DNA of 64,000 nucleotides from Nosema muscidifuracis. Taxonomy: Eukaryota > Microsporidia > Nosematidae. Below, piece after piece: positions 23,697 through 33,735 of the stretch (positions are counted from its first letter, which is position 1; every line of letters starts with the position of its first letter). Location: NCBI GenBank assembly GCA_028335825.1, contig JAIOKI010000024.1, forward strand, positions 286,965 through 350,964. The letters run 5' to 3'. The notes under the pieces were generated by a model. The model was not told the DNA's origin. It saw only the letters and a list, made by a program, of their open reading frames with translations, and made no database searches. Both the position numbers and the translations under genes were made by a program.

Positions 23697-25054
23697 AATC
23701 AATAGGTGATCAATTTTTTTAATTTAAAATATCAATAAAAAATAAATAAAATCTGTTTTTTTAAATCAATGACTGTTAAAATAACATTAATAGATGAATA
23801 CTACTAAAATTTATCTATTAAATTCTTGTAATGTTTAGATATAAAAAAAGTATGTTTTACAAACAAAAAATTAGAATATGTTTGTTTTTAAAAAGGTAAT
23901 TATTAAATATTGTAGGTTTCAACTTATCTCGACGTAAATAAATTTGAACTTTAAATATCGAAATTATTTGAACTAAGTATTGATTCTTATAATTATTTTT
24001 CGATTTTTTTAATATTTTATATTTTTATACTATTTAATTAATTTAAATTAGTCAAGTAGAAACTAAAAAAAATTATTTATTTCATGAAAATAATAGAACT
24101 AAAGATTATAATTATTAATTATTAATATATCTTAATGTAGACTAATAAGATCATTAACAAATATTTAAAGACTTTTATATATTAAAATTATCTATTTTCT
24201 TGTAATCTACAAAAAAGATATTCTGGTATGCTAGTGTTTGTCTTTTATTATTAGTATTGTAGTCATTCTCTAGATATTTTATACTTGACGCCGAAATATT
24301 CATTTATTATTTATTCTAAAAATAATTAAATATTTTAAAAATATTTAATAACAATAAATGCAAGATAAAAATAAATTAAAACATTTCCGTTAATTAGATA
24401 AGTGCTTGATATCGTATAAGCTTGTTTTCTATTTTTCTTGAGAATTGGAATATTTTATTAAACAAGAACTCGAATTTAAAAAAAGATTTTTTTTTATTGA
24501 ATCTATTTGTGGCTTAAACTTCATTATTCAAACACCCAATTATTTATTTAGTTTTTAAATCATTTGTTTTAAAAACTTTAATTAAAAATATTTCTTCAGT
24601 TAAACTTAAATTTATTATCAATATAAATAATTTATAAAATTATCAAATCAAATTTATAAAAATTAAATTAATAAAATAAGCCAACAAATAACGTAAAGTT
24701 AATTATTAAGACACACTTCATAATTATAACGTTTTTTAATATTAAATTTATTTTTTTATTATATTAGAATTTTTTTCTATACTGATTTTATTTTTCCAAT
24801 AAATATTTTTATTTTTTTTTTATTAGAATTTTTTTGATATTTTAGTTTCTTTGTATCTAAAAGTAGTCTTGTTAAATCCACTATATGACTCATCTATATA
24901 AATATATGACCCATTCTCGTAATAATTTATCAATAAAAAAAGGATCATTATTTTTTGAGAAAAACAATTTCTAAACATAAAAACTTTCATTTTTCTATTT
25001 TTGGAAAAATTAATTAAAGATTTTTAAATATAAATAAAATAACGTTTTCAGCCC
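23697..25054. other. Gene-free AT-rich spacer
   Basis: Nothing was recognised in 1.36 kb except A/T homopolymer runs, until the CCC signal of the next gene. Confidence 0.55.
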
Positions 25055-25600
25055 ATGAACTTTGAATTATCACTTATATTTTTTTCTATTATTTCATCAA
25101 GCACAATAGAAACTATTAAAAAGCATGAAATAACTAACGACTCTATTATATTAAATAAGTACATAGAAGATTCCATTAATAGTATAAATGCATATGAAGA
25201 TGGGCATCTTAATTTATTATACAAAAAAATTTTAGTAATATCTGAACTTATGTGTTGTTATGATTTCGTTAATGATTTTCAAAAAGATTATTCTGAGATT
25301 AAAAAATATATACGTAATAAGCATGATTTTGTTATGTTAGACTTAAAATACGAAGATTATGATATAGAATCTTTTTTGAATATGTACCAAAAAATATCCT
25401 TAGCTTCTGTATCTTTATTTGAAATTACTACTTTTATCAATAAATATAAAACATTAGTAGATGATAATCCATCTACGGATGTTTTAGAAGTAGAATTTAG
25501 TGAGAGTTTGAAGGAAATACTTGATATACTAAAAAACTATTCAAATATGTGCTACAATCTTAGAAATCTTTATTTTGCTACATCATTTCAATATAATTAA
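25055..25600 (+). CDS. Putative secreted protein, paralogue of the 20.5 kb gene
   Basis: 181 residues with CCC immediately before the ATG. The N-terminus MNFELSLIFFSIISSSTIE is a signal peptide. It aligns end to end with the 185-residue protein at 20,545, and identity appears highest in the central DYSEIKKYIRNKHDF block and in FINKYKTLVDDNPSTDV. The C-terminus CYNLRNLYFATSF matches CYNLRNLHFFTLL. The two genes are 4 kb apart on the same strand, consistent with a local duplication followed by strong divergence. No known domain was recognised. Confidence 0.8.
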   Translation: MNFELSLIFFSIISSSTIETIKKHEITNDSIILNKYIEDSINSINAYEDGHLNLLYKKILVISELMCCYDFVNDFQKDYSEIKKYIRNKHDFVMLDLKYEDYDIESFLNMYQKISLASVSLFEITTFINKYKTLVDDNPSTDVLEVEFSESLKEILDILKNYSNMCYNLRNLYFATSFQYN

Positions 25601-25693
25601 TTAAAAAACTTTTTATAACAAGATTTAATTTATGAAAATATTAATATTCTTATTAATTTTTTTTCTGAATATTTTTATTAAAAAATCGAATAA

Positions 25694-25984
25694 TTAATAT
25701 AAATATAAAAAATGGTGTGGTATGATCTTTCTTGAAAATATTGGATGAAGATGTATTAAAATGTGTTTATTAGTTGGAACTTTTTTAAGATAATCAAAAG
25801 TATAAATATTATTAATTAATTTATTGTAGAATACTGGCGGGTTTTTTATTAAAGATCTAGCTATTTGTGTATGATAAAATAATAAGATATTAAATACCTT
25901 TCTTGACAAAAATATCATCATTAATGACAGAACAGGCTCATCAACTGAAAATTTATAGATAAATTTTAGACTAAAAGTTTTCAT
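25694..25984 (-). CDS. Doubtful small ORF, 96 residues
   Basis: Begins with an ATG at 25,984 and ends 94 bases from the stop of the convergent gene at 25,055. Its composition (Pro, His, Phe and Lys well spread, as in NPPVFYNKLINN) is more protein-like than random AT sequence. It lacks a CCC signal and has no recognised family. It may be a real small gene, a gene fragment or chance. Confidence 0.3.
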   Translation of the reverse strand: MKTFSLKFIYKFSVDEPVLSLMMIFLSRKVFNILLFYHTQIARSLIKNPPVFYNKLINNIYTFDYLKKVPTNKHILIHLHPIFSRKIIPHHFLYLY

Positions 25985-26226
25985 TTATTTTATCTTAATG
26001 AAAGTGAGAAATAAATTTTAATTTAATTAAATTCCTTAATTAAATATAAAGATTAGTAAATTTTTTAAGCAAATATGGATTTCTTAATTATTTTTGTATT
26101 TCTTACATATAATTAGATTAAATATCAAAATATTTTATACCCTCGAAAAAATGATCACCATCTTAAGACAGTTATTGTTTATAATAAGATTTGTCTTAAC
26201 ATAATATTTTTTATTTAACCCCTTTG

Positions 26227-26697
26227 ATGCTACACAATGAAAGACTATTAACAGAACAACAAAATCTAAGAAAAACACGTAAATATCTATTCTATGCTCT
26301 TCCAATAGATTCCAATCGAAATATAGTCTGGGAATGTGGATTCCCTGGACCAGATTCAGAGCCATTCACTGGTTCGTACTATACTGTCGAACTTACATTT
26401 ACAAAATCTTATCCTATGAATCCACCCAACGTCAAGTTTAAGAATTTTGTGTACCATCCCAATGTATATGAAGATGGGAATGTATGTCTTGATATTATAT
26501 CATCAAAATGGAAACCTTCCATGAATGTTATGAGTGTACTTAGCGGGTTACAGACTCTTTTAGAATTACCCAATATAAAAAGTCCAGCTAATCCTCCAGC
26601 AGGACATCTGTATAGAACAAATCGTAAGAAGTATGATGATATTGTTAGAAAAAATATACAAGAATTTCATAATAAGCCGATATTTAGAAAGTCATAA
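26227..26697 (+). CDS. Ubiquitin-like-conjugating enzyme E2, probably Ubc9 (SUMO E2)
   Basis: 156 residues from the ATG that follows CCCC at 26,219-26,222; a TTG one codon earlier is not needed. A complete UBC fold is visible: an N-terminal helix (RLLTEQQNLRK), YPMNPPNVKF, HPNVY at residues 77-81, and catalytic Cys87 in GNVCLDII. SKWKPSMNVMSVL and LELPNIKSPANPPAG follow. WECGFPG at 35-41 and the RK-rich helix resemble Ubc9. The segment after the catalytic Cys lacks the two-residue insertion typical of Ubc9 and looks more like Rad6/Ubc4 enzymes. E2 activity is near certain. Assignment to SUMO rather than ubiquitin is moderate. Confidence 0.9.
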   Translation: MLHNERLLTEQQNLRKTRKYLFYALPIDSNRNIVWECGFPGPDSEPFTGSYYTVELTFTKSYPMNPPNVKFKNFVYHPNVYEDGNVCLDIISSKWKPSMNVMSVLSGLQTLLELPNIKSPANPPAGHLYRTNRKKYDDIVRKNIQEFHNKPIFRKS

Positions 26698-26944
26698 TTG
26701 ATTTATCAATAAGATTGTGTAATAAATTATTAAAAGAGTTTGTGATGATCGATGTAAGAATATTTCATAACCAGATAATATTGTTGAATATAAAAAAATG
26801 ATATACAAAAAGTTTTTATTAAATATTGTTAAAAGTAAAATAGGCTTTACCAAAAAAATTTTAAATATAAAACCAGCCATCTTTTTTTAAATTTATTTGA
26901 CCATCTTCAGATTCATAAAAGTTTTTATATTTTTTACCCCTCTT

Positions 26945-27418
26945 ATGTTACAAAAAGTAGAAGAATCTTTCGATGATATAGACTTAATACTAAATCCACA
27001 TGTACATGCTATAGAAGACACACTCAAAGAAATAAATAGTATTGATTCAATAGAACGTAAGAATGAATTGATAGAAGAACTTACCGTAGTGTTTACTAAA
27101 GATGATATACTTTATAATAGAAAAATACAGTTACAATTCCCTAAAATACTCGGATTATTAAAAAATGATGATTTATACGATAATGCTTGTGTACTTTTAT
27201 CTGATATAGTAAGACATAAACCAGAAATCCAGAAAATATTTTATCTTCTTAAAATATTTGATGAATTAAATTTTGATAAATACAAGTCGACTACTTCTTT
27301 AGTTTTTAGTATGTGTTATGGTAACAAAGAAATCACGAATATATTTTTTAATAAGTATTATGTAGACGAAAGAGATAGCGGAAATGAAATGATTAGTATT
27401 TTAAAAGAAGAGAGATAA
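26945..27418 (+). CDS. Helical-repeat protein of unknown function (armadillo-like?)
   Basis: 157 residues from the ATG that follows CCCC at 26,937-26,940. An upstream TTG would add a hydrophobic stretch but is not a likely start. The sequence is helical and soluble, with NACVLLSDIVRHKPEIQKIF followed by a second similar helix pair. This recalls a short armadillo/HEAT repeat protein such as the Hsp70 exchange factor Fes1. That similarity is weak and read by eye. It follows the E2 gene on the same strand by about 250 bases. Confidence 0.65.
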   Translation: MLQKVEESFDDIDLILNPHVHAIEDTLKEINSIDSIERKNELIEELTVVFTKDDILYNRKIQLQFPKILGLLKNDDLYDNACVLLSDIVRHKPEIQKIFYLLKIFDELNFDKYKSTTSLVFSMCYGNKEITNIFFNKYYVDERDSGNEMISILKEER

Positions 27419-27419
27419 A

Positions 27420-27572
27420 TTAAAAATGTTTTGTTAAGATAAATGTTTTATAATTAAATTAATTAATTAAAATATCATGAAAAAAATAATTTAAATACTA
27501 TCAAAAAAATATCTTTTAATTATGTTATAATAAATTAATTTAAATACTATCAAAAAAATATCTTTTAATTAA
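27420..27572. repeat. Tandem duplication at convergent gene ends
   Basis: The segment TTTAAATACTATCAAAAAAA with following TATCTTTTAATTA occurs twice, about 59 bases apart (near 27,492 and 27,541). It fills the gap between the stops of two convergent genes. Confidence 0.7.
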
Positions 27573-27573
27573 T

Positions 27574-28755
27574 TTATTGAAATTCTACTGGTTTATTTTT
27601 TGTTTCTTTAAATGTTGTAATTACAATAATTAAAAATATAATCATTACAAATGTGTAGAAAAAGAACATATAGTGACCTATCTGTTCATGTAAGGGAGTA
27701 TTAATAAATGATAATATAAAAGCAGAAAACCAATTAACTCCCACTGCTAATCTCATAGCTGCTGACATATACTCTACAGGAAATATTTCATTAGTAATAA
27801 ACCAAGGTATAGCAGCCATTCCAATATTAAACCCAAAGAGATAAAGAAGAATAATTGGTAGATTTATAATATTAAATCCCATAATCAAGGTAGATACAAG
27901 AATTATGGAAGTACTTAGAACTATGAAAATCTTTCTACCTACTTTGTCTATAAAATTACAGCTTATAATAGAAATTACAGCTGAAAAAACCAAAGATAAA
28001 GTACCTTGGAGGCCTGGATTATTTTGATTCTTCAGTATTTCTTCACTAAATATTGAGAAATAATCAATTCCACAAGCATGCTGAGCAAAATGGAAGGATA
28101 TAGCTAAGAAAATAGATCTACTAGCTCGACGATCTTTAATTAATTTATATATAGAGATAGTGTCATTACTAGTAATAGAAGAATTACTATTTCTTATGAA
28201 ACAGAGTAGCATTGTATGAATAAATATGAAGGATGATATATAAATGTAAACATGAAACCATTCCTCACTCCCAAAATATACAGCTAACGACTGACCAACT
28301 ACCAATCCAAGAACAATTCCAATAGAATGAAAAGACATATAAAATCCTCGATTTTTATCATCAGTCGTACTAAATATGTAATTAGGAACATTACAACATG
28401 AAATACCAGCAGCCATTCCTACAATAAATCTACCTAATAACAAAATATAAATATTATCAAAAAAACAGATAATTAGTGCGCCAGATAAATAAAGAAGATT
28501 ATTAGATATAAGAATATATTTTCTTGATATAGCATTACCAATATAATTAAAACAACTTGAAAAGAATGCGCCAAGGAAGACGATACTCACAAAAAGACTT
28601 TTGTAATATTTGAAATTGATATTTAAATTCTGCGACGTATAATTTAATTCGAGTTTATCGTATAAAACGCTTTCTGATGTTAAGAATAATCCAAATAAGA
28701 AGGACGACAAGGCAGCTATTACCGAAAATAAAAAAACTTGAATTTTCTGATTCAT
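27574..28755 (-). CDS. Major facilitator superfamily sugar transporter
   Basis: 393 residues with twelve hydrophobic segments. Sugar-porter signatures are in place: GRFIVGMAAGISCCNVPNYI at segment 4, the DKVGRK loop between segments 8 and 9, and IPWFITNEIFPVEYMS at segment 10. A PETKGK-like tail (FKETKNKPVEF) ends the protein. It is shorter than most sugar porters (450-500), mainly through a short central loop and short termini. CCCC precedes the ATG on the minus strand. The likely role is import of host hexose across the parasite plasma membrane, in line with the nearby trehalose genes. The substrate is not deducible. Confidence 0.9.
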   Translation of the reverse strand: MNQKIQVFLFSVIAALSSFLFGLFLTSESVLYDKLELNYTSQNLNINFKYYKSLFVSIVFLGAFFSSCFNYIGNAISRKYILISNNLLYLSGALIICFFDNIYILLLGRFIVGMAAGISCCNVPNYIFSTTDDKNRGFYMSFHSIGIVLGLVVGQSLAVYFGSEEWFHVYIYISSFIFIHTMLLCFIRNSNSSITSNDTISIYKLIKDRRASRSIFLAISFHFAQHACGIDYFSIFSEEILKNQNNPGLQGTLSLVFSAVISIISCNFIDKVGRKIFIVLSTSIILVSTLIMGFNIINLPIILLYLFGFNIGMAAIPWFITNEIFPVEYMSAAMRLAVGVNWFSAFILSFINTPLHEQIGHYMFFFYTFVMIIFLIIVITTFKETKNKPVEFQ

Positions 28756-30794
28756 TCTTTAGGGGTAATTTTTTTAAAATATAAAGGAAATATAAATGAT
28801 ATATTAAAATATCTAACGTTAGATGAAACGAATTTTGATTGATCTGATTTAAATTACGTAATAGCAATTTATGATTTTTCTAACATAAAAAAATATAAAA
28901 TATAATAATAGAAGAAATAAAATATAATAATACAAGAAATAAAATGTAATATAGAAGAAATAAAAAAAATTATAGAAGAAATAAAATGTAATTATAGAAG
29001 AAATAAAAATATAATTGTAGAAGAAAATATATTAATTAAATAAATGTAAAATAAAGAAATATAAAATATATTCGATAATTTTTATTTGAAAAGATGTCTT
29101 GTTACAATTTATGAAAAATTAATAAAAAACTTAGATATAATTAGGAGAAAAAATTAATAAAAAACTTAGATAAAATTAGGAGAAAAAAAATCTTGAATTT
29201 ATTTATTATAAATATTAAAACAAAATTAAATTTAAAGCTCAAACTTTTTATATTGAACTAAATAAAGCTTTGCAAATATATTTTGTTTTTTTATTTTTAT
29301 AAAAAAATATTATAAATTTTAAAGTTCAAATTTTTTATAATTAATAGCAAAAACTTTTACATTCTCAGAACAAGATAGTACTTTTTATTAGAGATAAAAA
29401 ATATGTTAATGTTACATTTTAAATTTTTTATAATTAATAGCAAAAACTTTTACATTCTCAGAACAGGATAGTACTTTTTGTTAGAGGTAAAAAAATATGT
29501 TAATATTACATTTTAAATTTTTTATAATTAATAGCAAAAACTTTTACATTCTCAGAACAGGATAGTATTTTTTGTTAGAGGATTTTTTTATAATTTTTTA
29601 ATATGTATACATATATAAGAAACTCTTAATGTTTCATATAATAAATGTTAAAAAAGTAATATGAACTATAAGTATGTTATTCCTTTGTCCCTAAGTCAAA
29701 TGAATCTATTTATTTTTGTTAAATTTATTCTTACTTTTTCATAGGTTAAGTAATCCCCAAATTTATAATTTCATTTTATTTAATGACGTGTTTTTATTTA
29801 TAAGAAATAAATAATATTTTCTTAGATATTTTTAATTTCACAAGAAAATTCGAATAAACAAAGATTAATTTTTAATTTTATTACAAAATTGTTAGTTATT
29901 CAATTTCAGTAAATTATAATTGCTTTGTTAATGAATGCTTTAGATTAATATCGATTTATTACACAAACACTTTCAGAGGTTTATTCTGAAAGATTAAGAG
30001 ACTAATAACAAATATTTAGTAAAAGAGTTAAAAAAAAATTAAAATTTTGATAAACAAAAACATATTTTTATTTAAAAAACAATTTCTAAAATCCTTTATA
30101 TAAAATTTATATCAAAATAAATTTACATGAGATTTACAGTTTTAATTCTTAATAAATTGAATTTGTTGACTAATACATTACAAGTACCTGATCTTCTAAT
30201 AAATAATATCTTTTATAAATTTTATTGTACATATTAAGTTATATATCAGCATAATAACTAGTTTTTATATTAATAAATATAAAAAATCAATATCATCCCA
30301 ATTCTTATATAAATATTATATTCAATACTAATGTAATAACAGTAATAATGATGTAAATCTAAGGTACATATTAACATATTTTATATGATAATTTCTATTG
30401 GTAAATGCTTTTCCCTTAAAATTTACAAATGAAACTTTTTAATTTAAAATTTATTAATATTCTCCTGTAGTATCAAAAGTGAGACAATTTTAATTAAATG
30501 TTTCAGGTTTTACTTAGATATTAATTATTTATCTATAAATAATAAAAAACTTAACAATATGATTAATAAACAATAAACGAATACAACTTCTAATTGTAAA
30601 AAAATTTTAATTTATCACCTAAAAAAGGAGAACAAAATTTTTAATAAATAGTTTATGCTTAGAAAATACCTTATAATTCATATTTATAAAAAAAACTAAT
30701 TTTTTTTAAATATTACCTTATTGGCAATTTAATTTATTTTTGATATAATTGGAATTTTTTTTTAAAAAAAAATTAACTGGTAAATTAAAATAAA
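28756..30794. other. Gene-free spacer made largely of repeats
   Basis: Contains short tandem repeats around 28,900-29,040 (AGAAGAAATAAAAT(G)TAAT units of about 20 bases). It also has a two-copy repeat at 29,120-29,185 (TAATAAAAAACTTAGATA) and the 93-base repeat annotated separately. From 29,600 to 30,790 nothing was recognised. Confidence 0.6.
29320..29585. repeat. Tandem repeat of about 93 bp, nearly three copies; also dispersed
   Basis: Each unit contains TTCTCAGAACAGGATAGTA, then TTTTTGTTAGAGGTAAAAAA and TATGTTAAT. Landmarks at 29,362, 29,455 and 29,549 give the period. A related sequence (TTCTCATAACAGAATATACT, then TATTAGAGGTAAAAAAAT) lies at about 59,093-59,133, so the unit is also dispersed. 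Confidence 0.8.
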
Positions 30795-30887
30795 ATGAAA
30801 CCAATAATTAATATTTTTAATGATATATACACCCTTTATTCTATAATTGGTTATAAACCCCTGGAAAAAACTATAAATTTAATTTTG

Positions 30888-31922
30888 ATGAACATTTTTA
30901 TGAAATATATTGCATTATGTTCAATTAGTATGAAACTCTTAAGAGCAGAGACTACAAATAAATCATGTGATCTTAAAAAGGATGATAAAACTAAATCTTA
31001 CTTGTTTGGATTTTTTTCTAACTCCACAGATTCAAAAGATAAGTTATCAAGTAAGCTTGCTAGAGAAACAAATACTTGCGATAATCTTGTTTCAGAAAGT
31101 AAACTACATGCTTTAAGTAATTCAGTATCTCAAGATGGCACTGCTGATACAAAAATAGGAAAAGAATTAAGACTTAAAGAAAATAACTTTTGTGGAACAT
31201 CTGATTCAGCACCTGCTACCAGCTCTAAACTGTGCGGATCTTCAGGTACAAACCCTACTGATTCTGGAAGTTCACCAGCTGATAAATCAAAAGCCTCAAC
31301 ATTAAAAGGATCAAAATTGTGCGGATCTTCAGGTACAGCTCCTGCTGATTCTGGAAGTTCATCGTCTGATAAACCAAAAGAAGAAAAACCAAAGGATTCA
31401 AAATTGTGTGGGTCTTCAGGTACAAATCCTACTGATTCTGGAAGTTCTTCGTCTGATAAACCAAAAGAAGAAAAACCTAAGGATTCAAAACTTTGTGGGT
31501 CTTCAGGTACAAACCCTACTGAATCTGGAAGTTCATCGGCTGATAAATCAAAAGCCTCAACATTAAAAGAATCAAAACTGTGCGGATCCTCAGGTACAAA
31601 CCCTGCTGATTCTGGAAGTTCATCGTCTGATAAACCAAAGGAATCAAAATTGTGCGGATCTTCAGGTACAGCTCCTGCTGATTCTGGAAGTTCATCGTCT
31701 GATAAACCAAAAGAAGAAAAACCTAAGGATTCAAAACTTTGTGGATCTACTGGTAATAATACTCCTGCTGAATCTGGAAGTTCATCGACTGATAAATCAA
31801 AAGCCTCAACATTAAAAGAATCAAAATTGTGCGGATCTACTGGTGCAGCCCCTGCTGAATCTGGAAGTTCATCGGCTGATAAACCAAAGGGATCAAGTTT
31901 AAGAGATGTTTTGGATGAGTAA
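30888..31922 (+). CDS. Putative secreted Cys-repeat protein (eight SKLCGSSGT repeats)
   Basis: The open frame begins at an ATG at 30,795. Starting at the ATG at 30,888 (or 30,900) puts MNIFMKYIALCSISMKLLRAE at the N-terminus as a modest signal peptide, so that start is preferred. Two CCC triplets lie upstream of it but within the longer frame, and the choice is not certain. From about 31,220 to the end there are eight repeats of 24-30 residues. Each starts SKLCGS(S/T)G and contains SGSS.(A/S)DK with exactly one cysteine. Linkers alternate between KSKASTLKE and KPKEEKPKD types. Regular single cysteines in a Ser/Gly/Pro/Lys-rich secreted protein suggest disulfide cross-linking, as in spore wall or polar tube proteins. 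This is an inference; no family was recognised. Confidence 0.75.
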   Translation: MNIFMKYIALCSISMKLLRAETTNKSCDLKKDDKTKSYLFGFFSNSTDSKDKLSSKLARETNTCDNLVSESKLHALSNSVSQDGTADTKIGKELRLKENNFCGTSDSAPATSSKLCGSSGTNPTDSGSSPADKSKASTLKGSKLCGSSGTAPADSGSSSSDKPKEEKPKDSKLCGSSGTNPTDSGSSSSDKPKEEKPKDSKLCGSSGTNPTESGSSSADKSKASTLKESKLCGSSGTNPADSGSSSSDKPKESKLCGSSGTAPADSGSSSSDKPKEEKPKDSKLCGSTGNNTPAESGSSSTDKSKASTLKESKLCGSTGAAPAESGSSSADKPKGSSLRDVLDE

Positions 31923-32190
31923 AAACGTAAATAAAAAATTCTCATACTATATTTTTAACAATGTTTAACTATAAAAATTTATAACTGTCTAAAACAAATT
32001 CCTATTCATAGGATAACATTTTTTTTTCAATATTGATATGTTACGATAGAATTTTTATATTACTACAATTTAAATTTAGTAATAATTTTTCAATATTACT
32101 TAATTTAAGGAAAGTACTTATGTCTCTTTTTATATATGTCTTGATTAATATTAGTGATATAAATAATAATTAATTTTGTTTGCCCCTTTT

Positions 32191-33549
32191 ATGACAGATA
32201 TCAAGGATAAAATGGAGAATAAAGATATAGAAGAAAATTCTACATACGAACAGATAACAATTAATAAATCTAAACATGAAGATGATAGTGTAGTAGAGGA
32301 AATTGAGGACGAAGGAAATAAAAATGATATGAAAGATGAAAAAGAAAAAATGGATGAGATAAGTGAAAAAGATGAAGAAAAGCTTTGCAGTAAGAATAAG
32401 TTGGCTGATGAAGAAAATAATGTCATTGAAGAAGATAATGAAATTAAAAGAAATTTAACAGATGATAAGATTAATGAAAAAGACGAAGAACAACCCTGTA
32501 AAAAAAATAAGCTAGTTGAAAAAGAAAAGTTAGTCAATAAAAATGATAATATTAAAAATAATGAAGTTGAAAATAGTGAAACAGTCAAAAATGATGAAGA
32601 ACAGCTTTGTAATAAGTCTGATGAAAAAGATATGAATGAAGATAAGACAAATGAGAATGAAGTTGAAAATAGTGAAAAAAATTTGAATGAAGAAAAGTCT
32701 AATGAAAAAAATATTAATGAAGATAAGTCTGATGAAAAAGATATGAATGAAAATAAGACAAATGAAGAACAGCTTTGTGATAATGATAAGACAAATAAGA
32801 ATGAAGAAAAGTCTGATGAAAAAGATATGAATGAAGATAAGTCTGACGAAAAAGATATGAATGAAGGAAAGTCTGATGAAGAACAGCTTTGTGATAATGA
32901 TAAGACAAATAAGAATGAAGGAAAGTCTGATGAAAAAGATATGAATGAAAATAAGACGAATGAGAATGAAGATAAGTCTAATGAAGAACAGTTTTGTGAT
33001 AAAAATGAAGTTGAAAATAGTGAAAAAAATATGAATAATGATAAGACGAATGATGAAAAAAAAGATACAATCAGCAATGAAGAAAGTGTTACTAAAAAAG
33101 AAGACAATCTTTTTTTTCTTCAACCTAAAAATCCTATAAATAATTCTGTAAACATATTTTCAACAAACACGAATAAATCTCCATCTAAAAAATCTTCAGC
33201 TTTCTTAGATACTCCTGTTTCTAAGAAAGAAGACGAAGAAGTAGAAAAAACATCTGAAATTAATTTAGGAGAGAAGATATTTGAGACAAAGTGTGTATTG
33301 TATAAATTTATAAAGAAATGGGAGAAAATAAGCTGTGGTATTGTCTATGTATATAAACAAGATAAATTACGGGTTTTATTTATTAAGAATGCTTTTTTAA
33401 CAGTTTCATTTGATTTTTACTTGGATAGAGATATCAAACCTTATATTAAAAATAGAGGTGTAGGGTTTTTAGCAAATGGAGAGAATGTTTTATTAATGTT
33501 TGATGATGAGAATAAGAAAAAAGAATTTTATGATTTAGTAAACAAATAA
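32191..33549 (+). CDS. Nup2/Nup50-like protein with C-terminal RanBP1 domain
   Basis: The start is the ATG directly after CCCCTTTT; an upstream TTG is not needed. About 300 residues are acidic low-complexity sequence built on (N)EDKSDEKDMNE and NEEQLCDNDKTNKNE units, including several EEQLC cysteines. A Ser/Lys-rich linker follows with FFLQPKNP and a STNTNKSPSKKSS patch. The last 110 or so residues fit a RanBP1-type PH fold: EKIFETKCVLYKF, then WEKISCGIVYVYK and KLRVLFIKNAFLTV. This order resembles nucleoporins Nup2/Nup50, which bind Ran-GTP at the pore. Yeast FG repeats are absent. The repeat region differs between units by few bases and is likely unstable in length. Confidence 0.75.
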   Translation: MTDIKDKMENKDIEENSTYEQITINKSKHEDDSVVEEIEDEGNKNDMKDEKEKMDEISEKDEEKLCSKNKLADEENNVIEEDNEIKRNLTDDKINEKDEEQPCKKNKLVEKEKLVNKNDNIKNNEVENSETVKNDEEQLCNKSDEKDMNEDKTNENEVENSEKNLNEEKSNEKNINEDKSDEKDMNENKTNEEQLCDNDKTNKNEEKSDEKDMNEDKSDEKDMNEGKSDEEQLCDNDKTNKNEGKSDEKDMNENKTNENEDKSNEEQFCDKNEVENSEKNMNNDKTNDEKKDTISNEESVTKKEDNLFFLQPKNPINNSVNIFSTNTNKSPSKKSSAFLDTPVSKKEDEEVEKTSEINLGEKIFETKCVLYKFIKKWEKISCGIVYVYKQDKLRVLFIKNAFLTVSFDFYLDRDIKPYIKNRGVGFLANGENVLLMFDDENKKKEFYDLVNK

Positions 33550-33735
33550 ATTTTACTATTTTTTATATTTAATTTAATTTGACTCAATCCTAAATTTAAT
33601 TAAATATTTTTTTTAATTTCTAAATAAAAATTATTTAAAACAAATTTTAGATTAAAATCAAAAATTTTTTCATATTTTACTTCACATCATCAAATTCTGT
33701 AACAACTTATAAATTTAGAAAATTATTTTTTTTTT

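Noticed and set aside
31130-31945. 271-codon open frame on the minus strand
   Set aside because: It mirrors the Cys-repeat gene; repeats keep both strands open. The plus strand has the signal peptide and regular cysteines.
32151-33123. Long minus-strand open frames rich in Ser/Phe and Ile/Phe
   Set aside because: They are reverse readings of the acidic repeat region of the RanBP1-domain gene.
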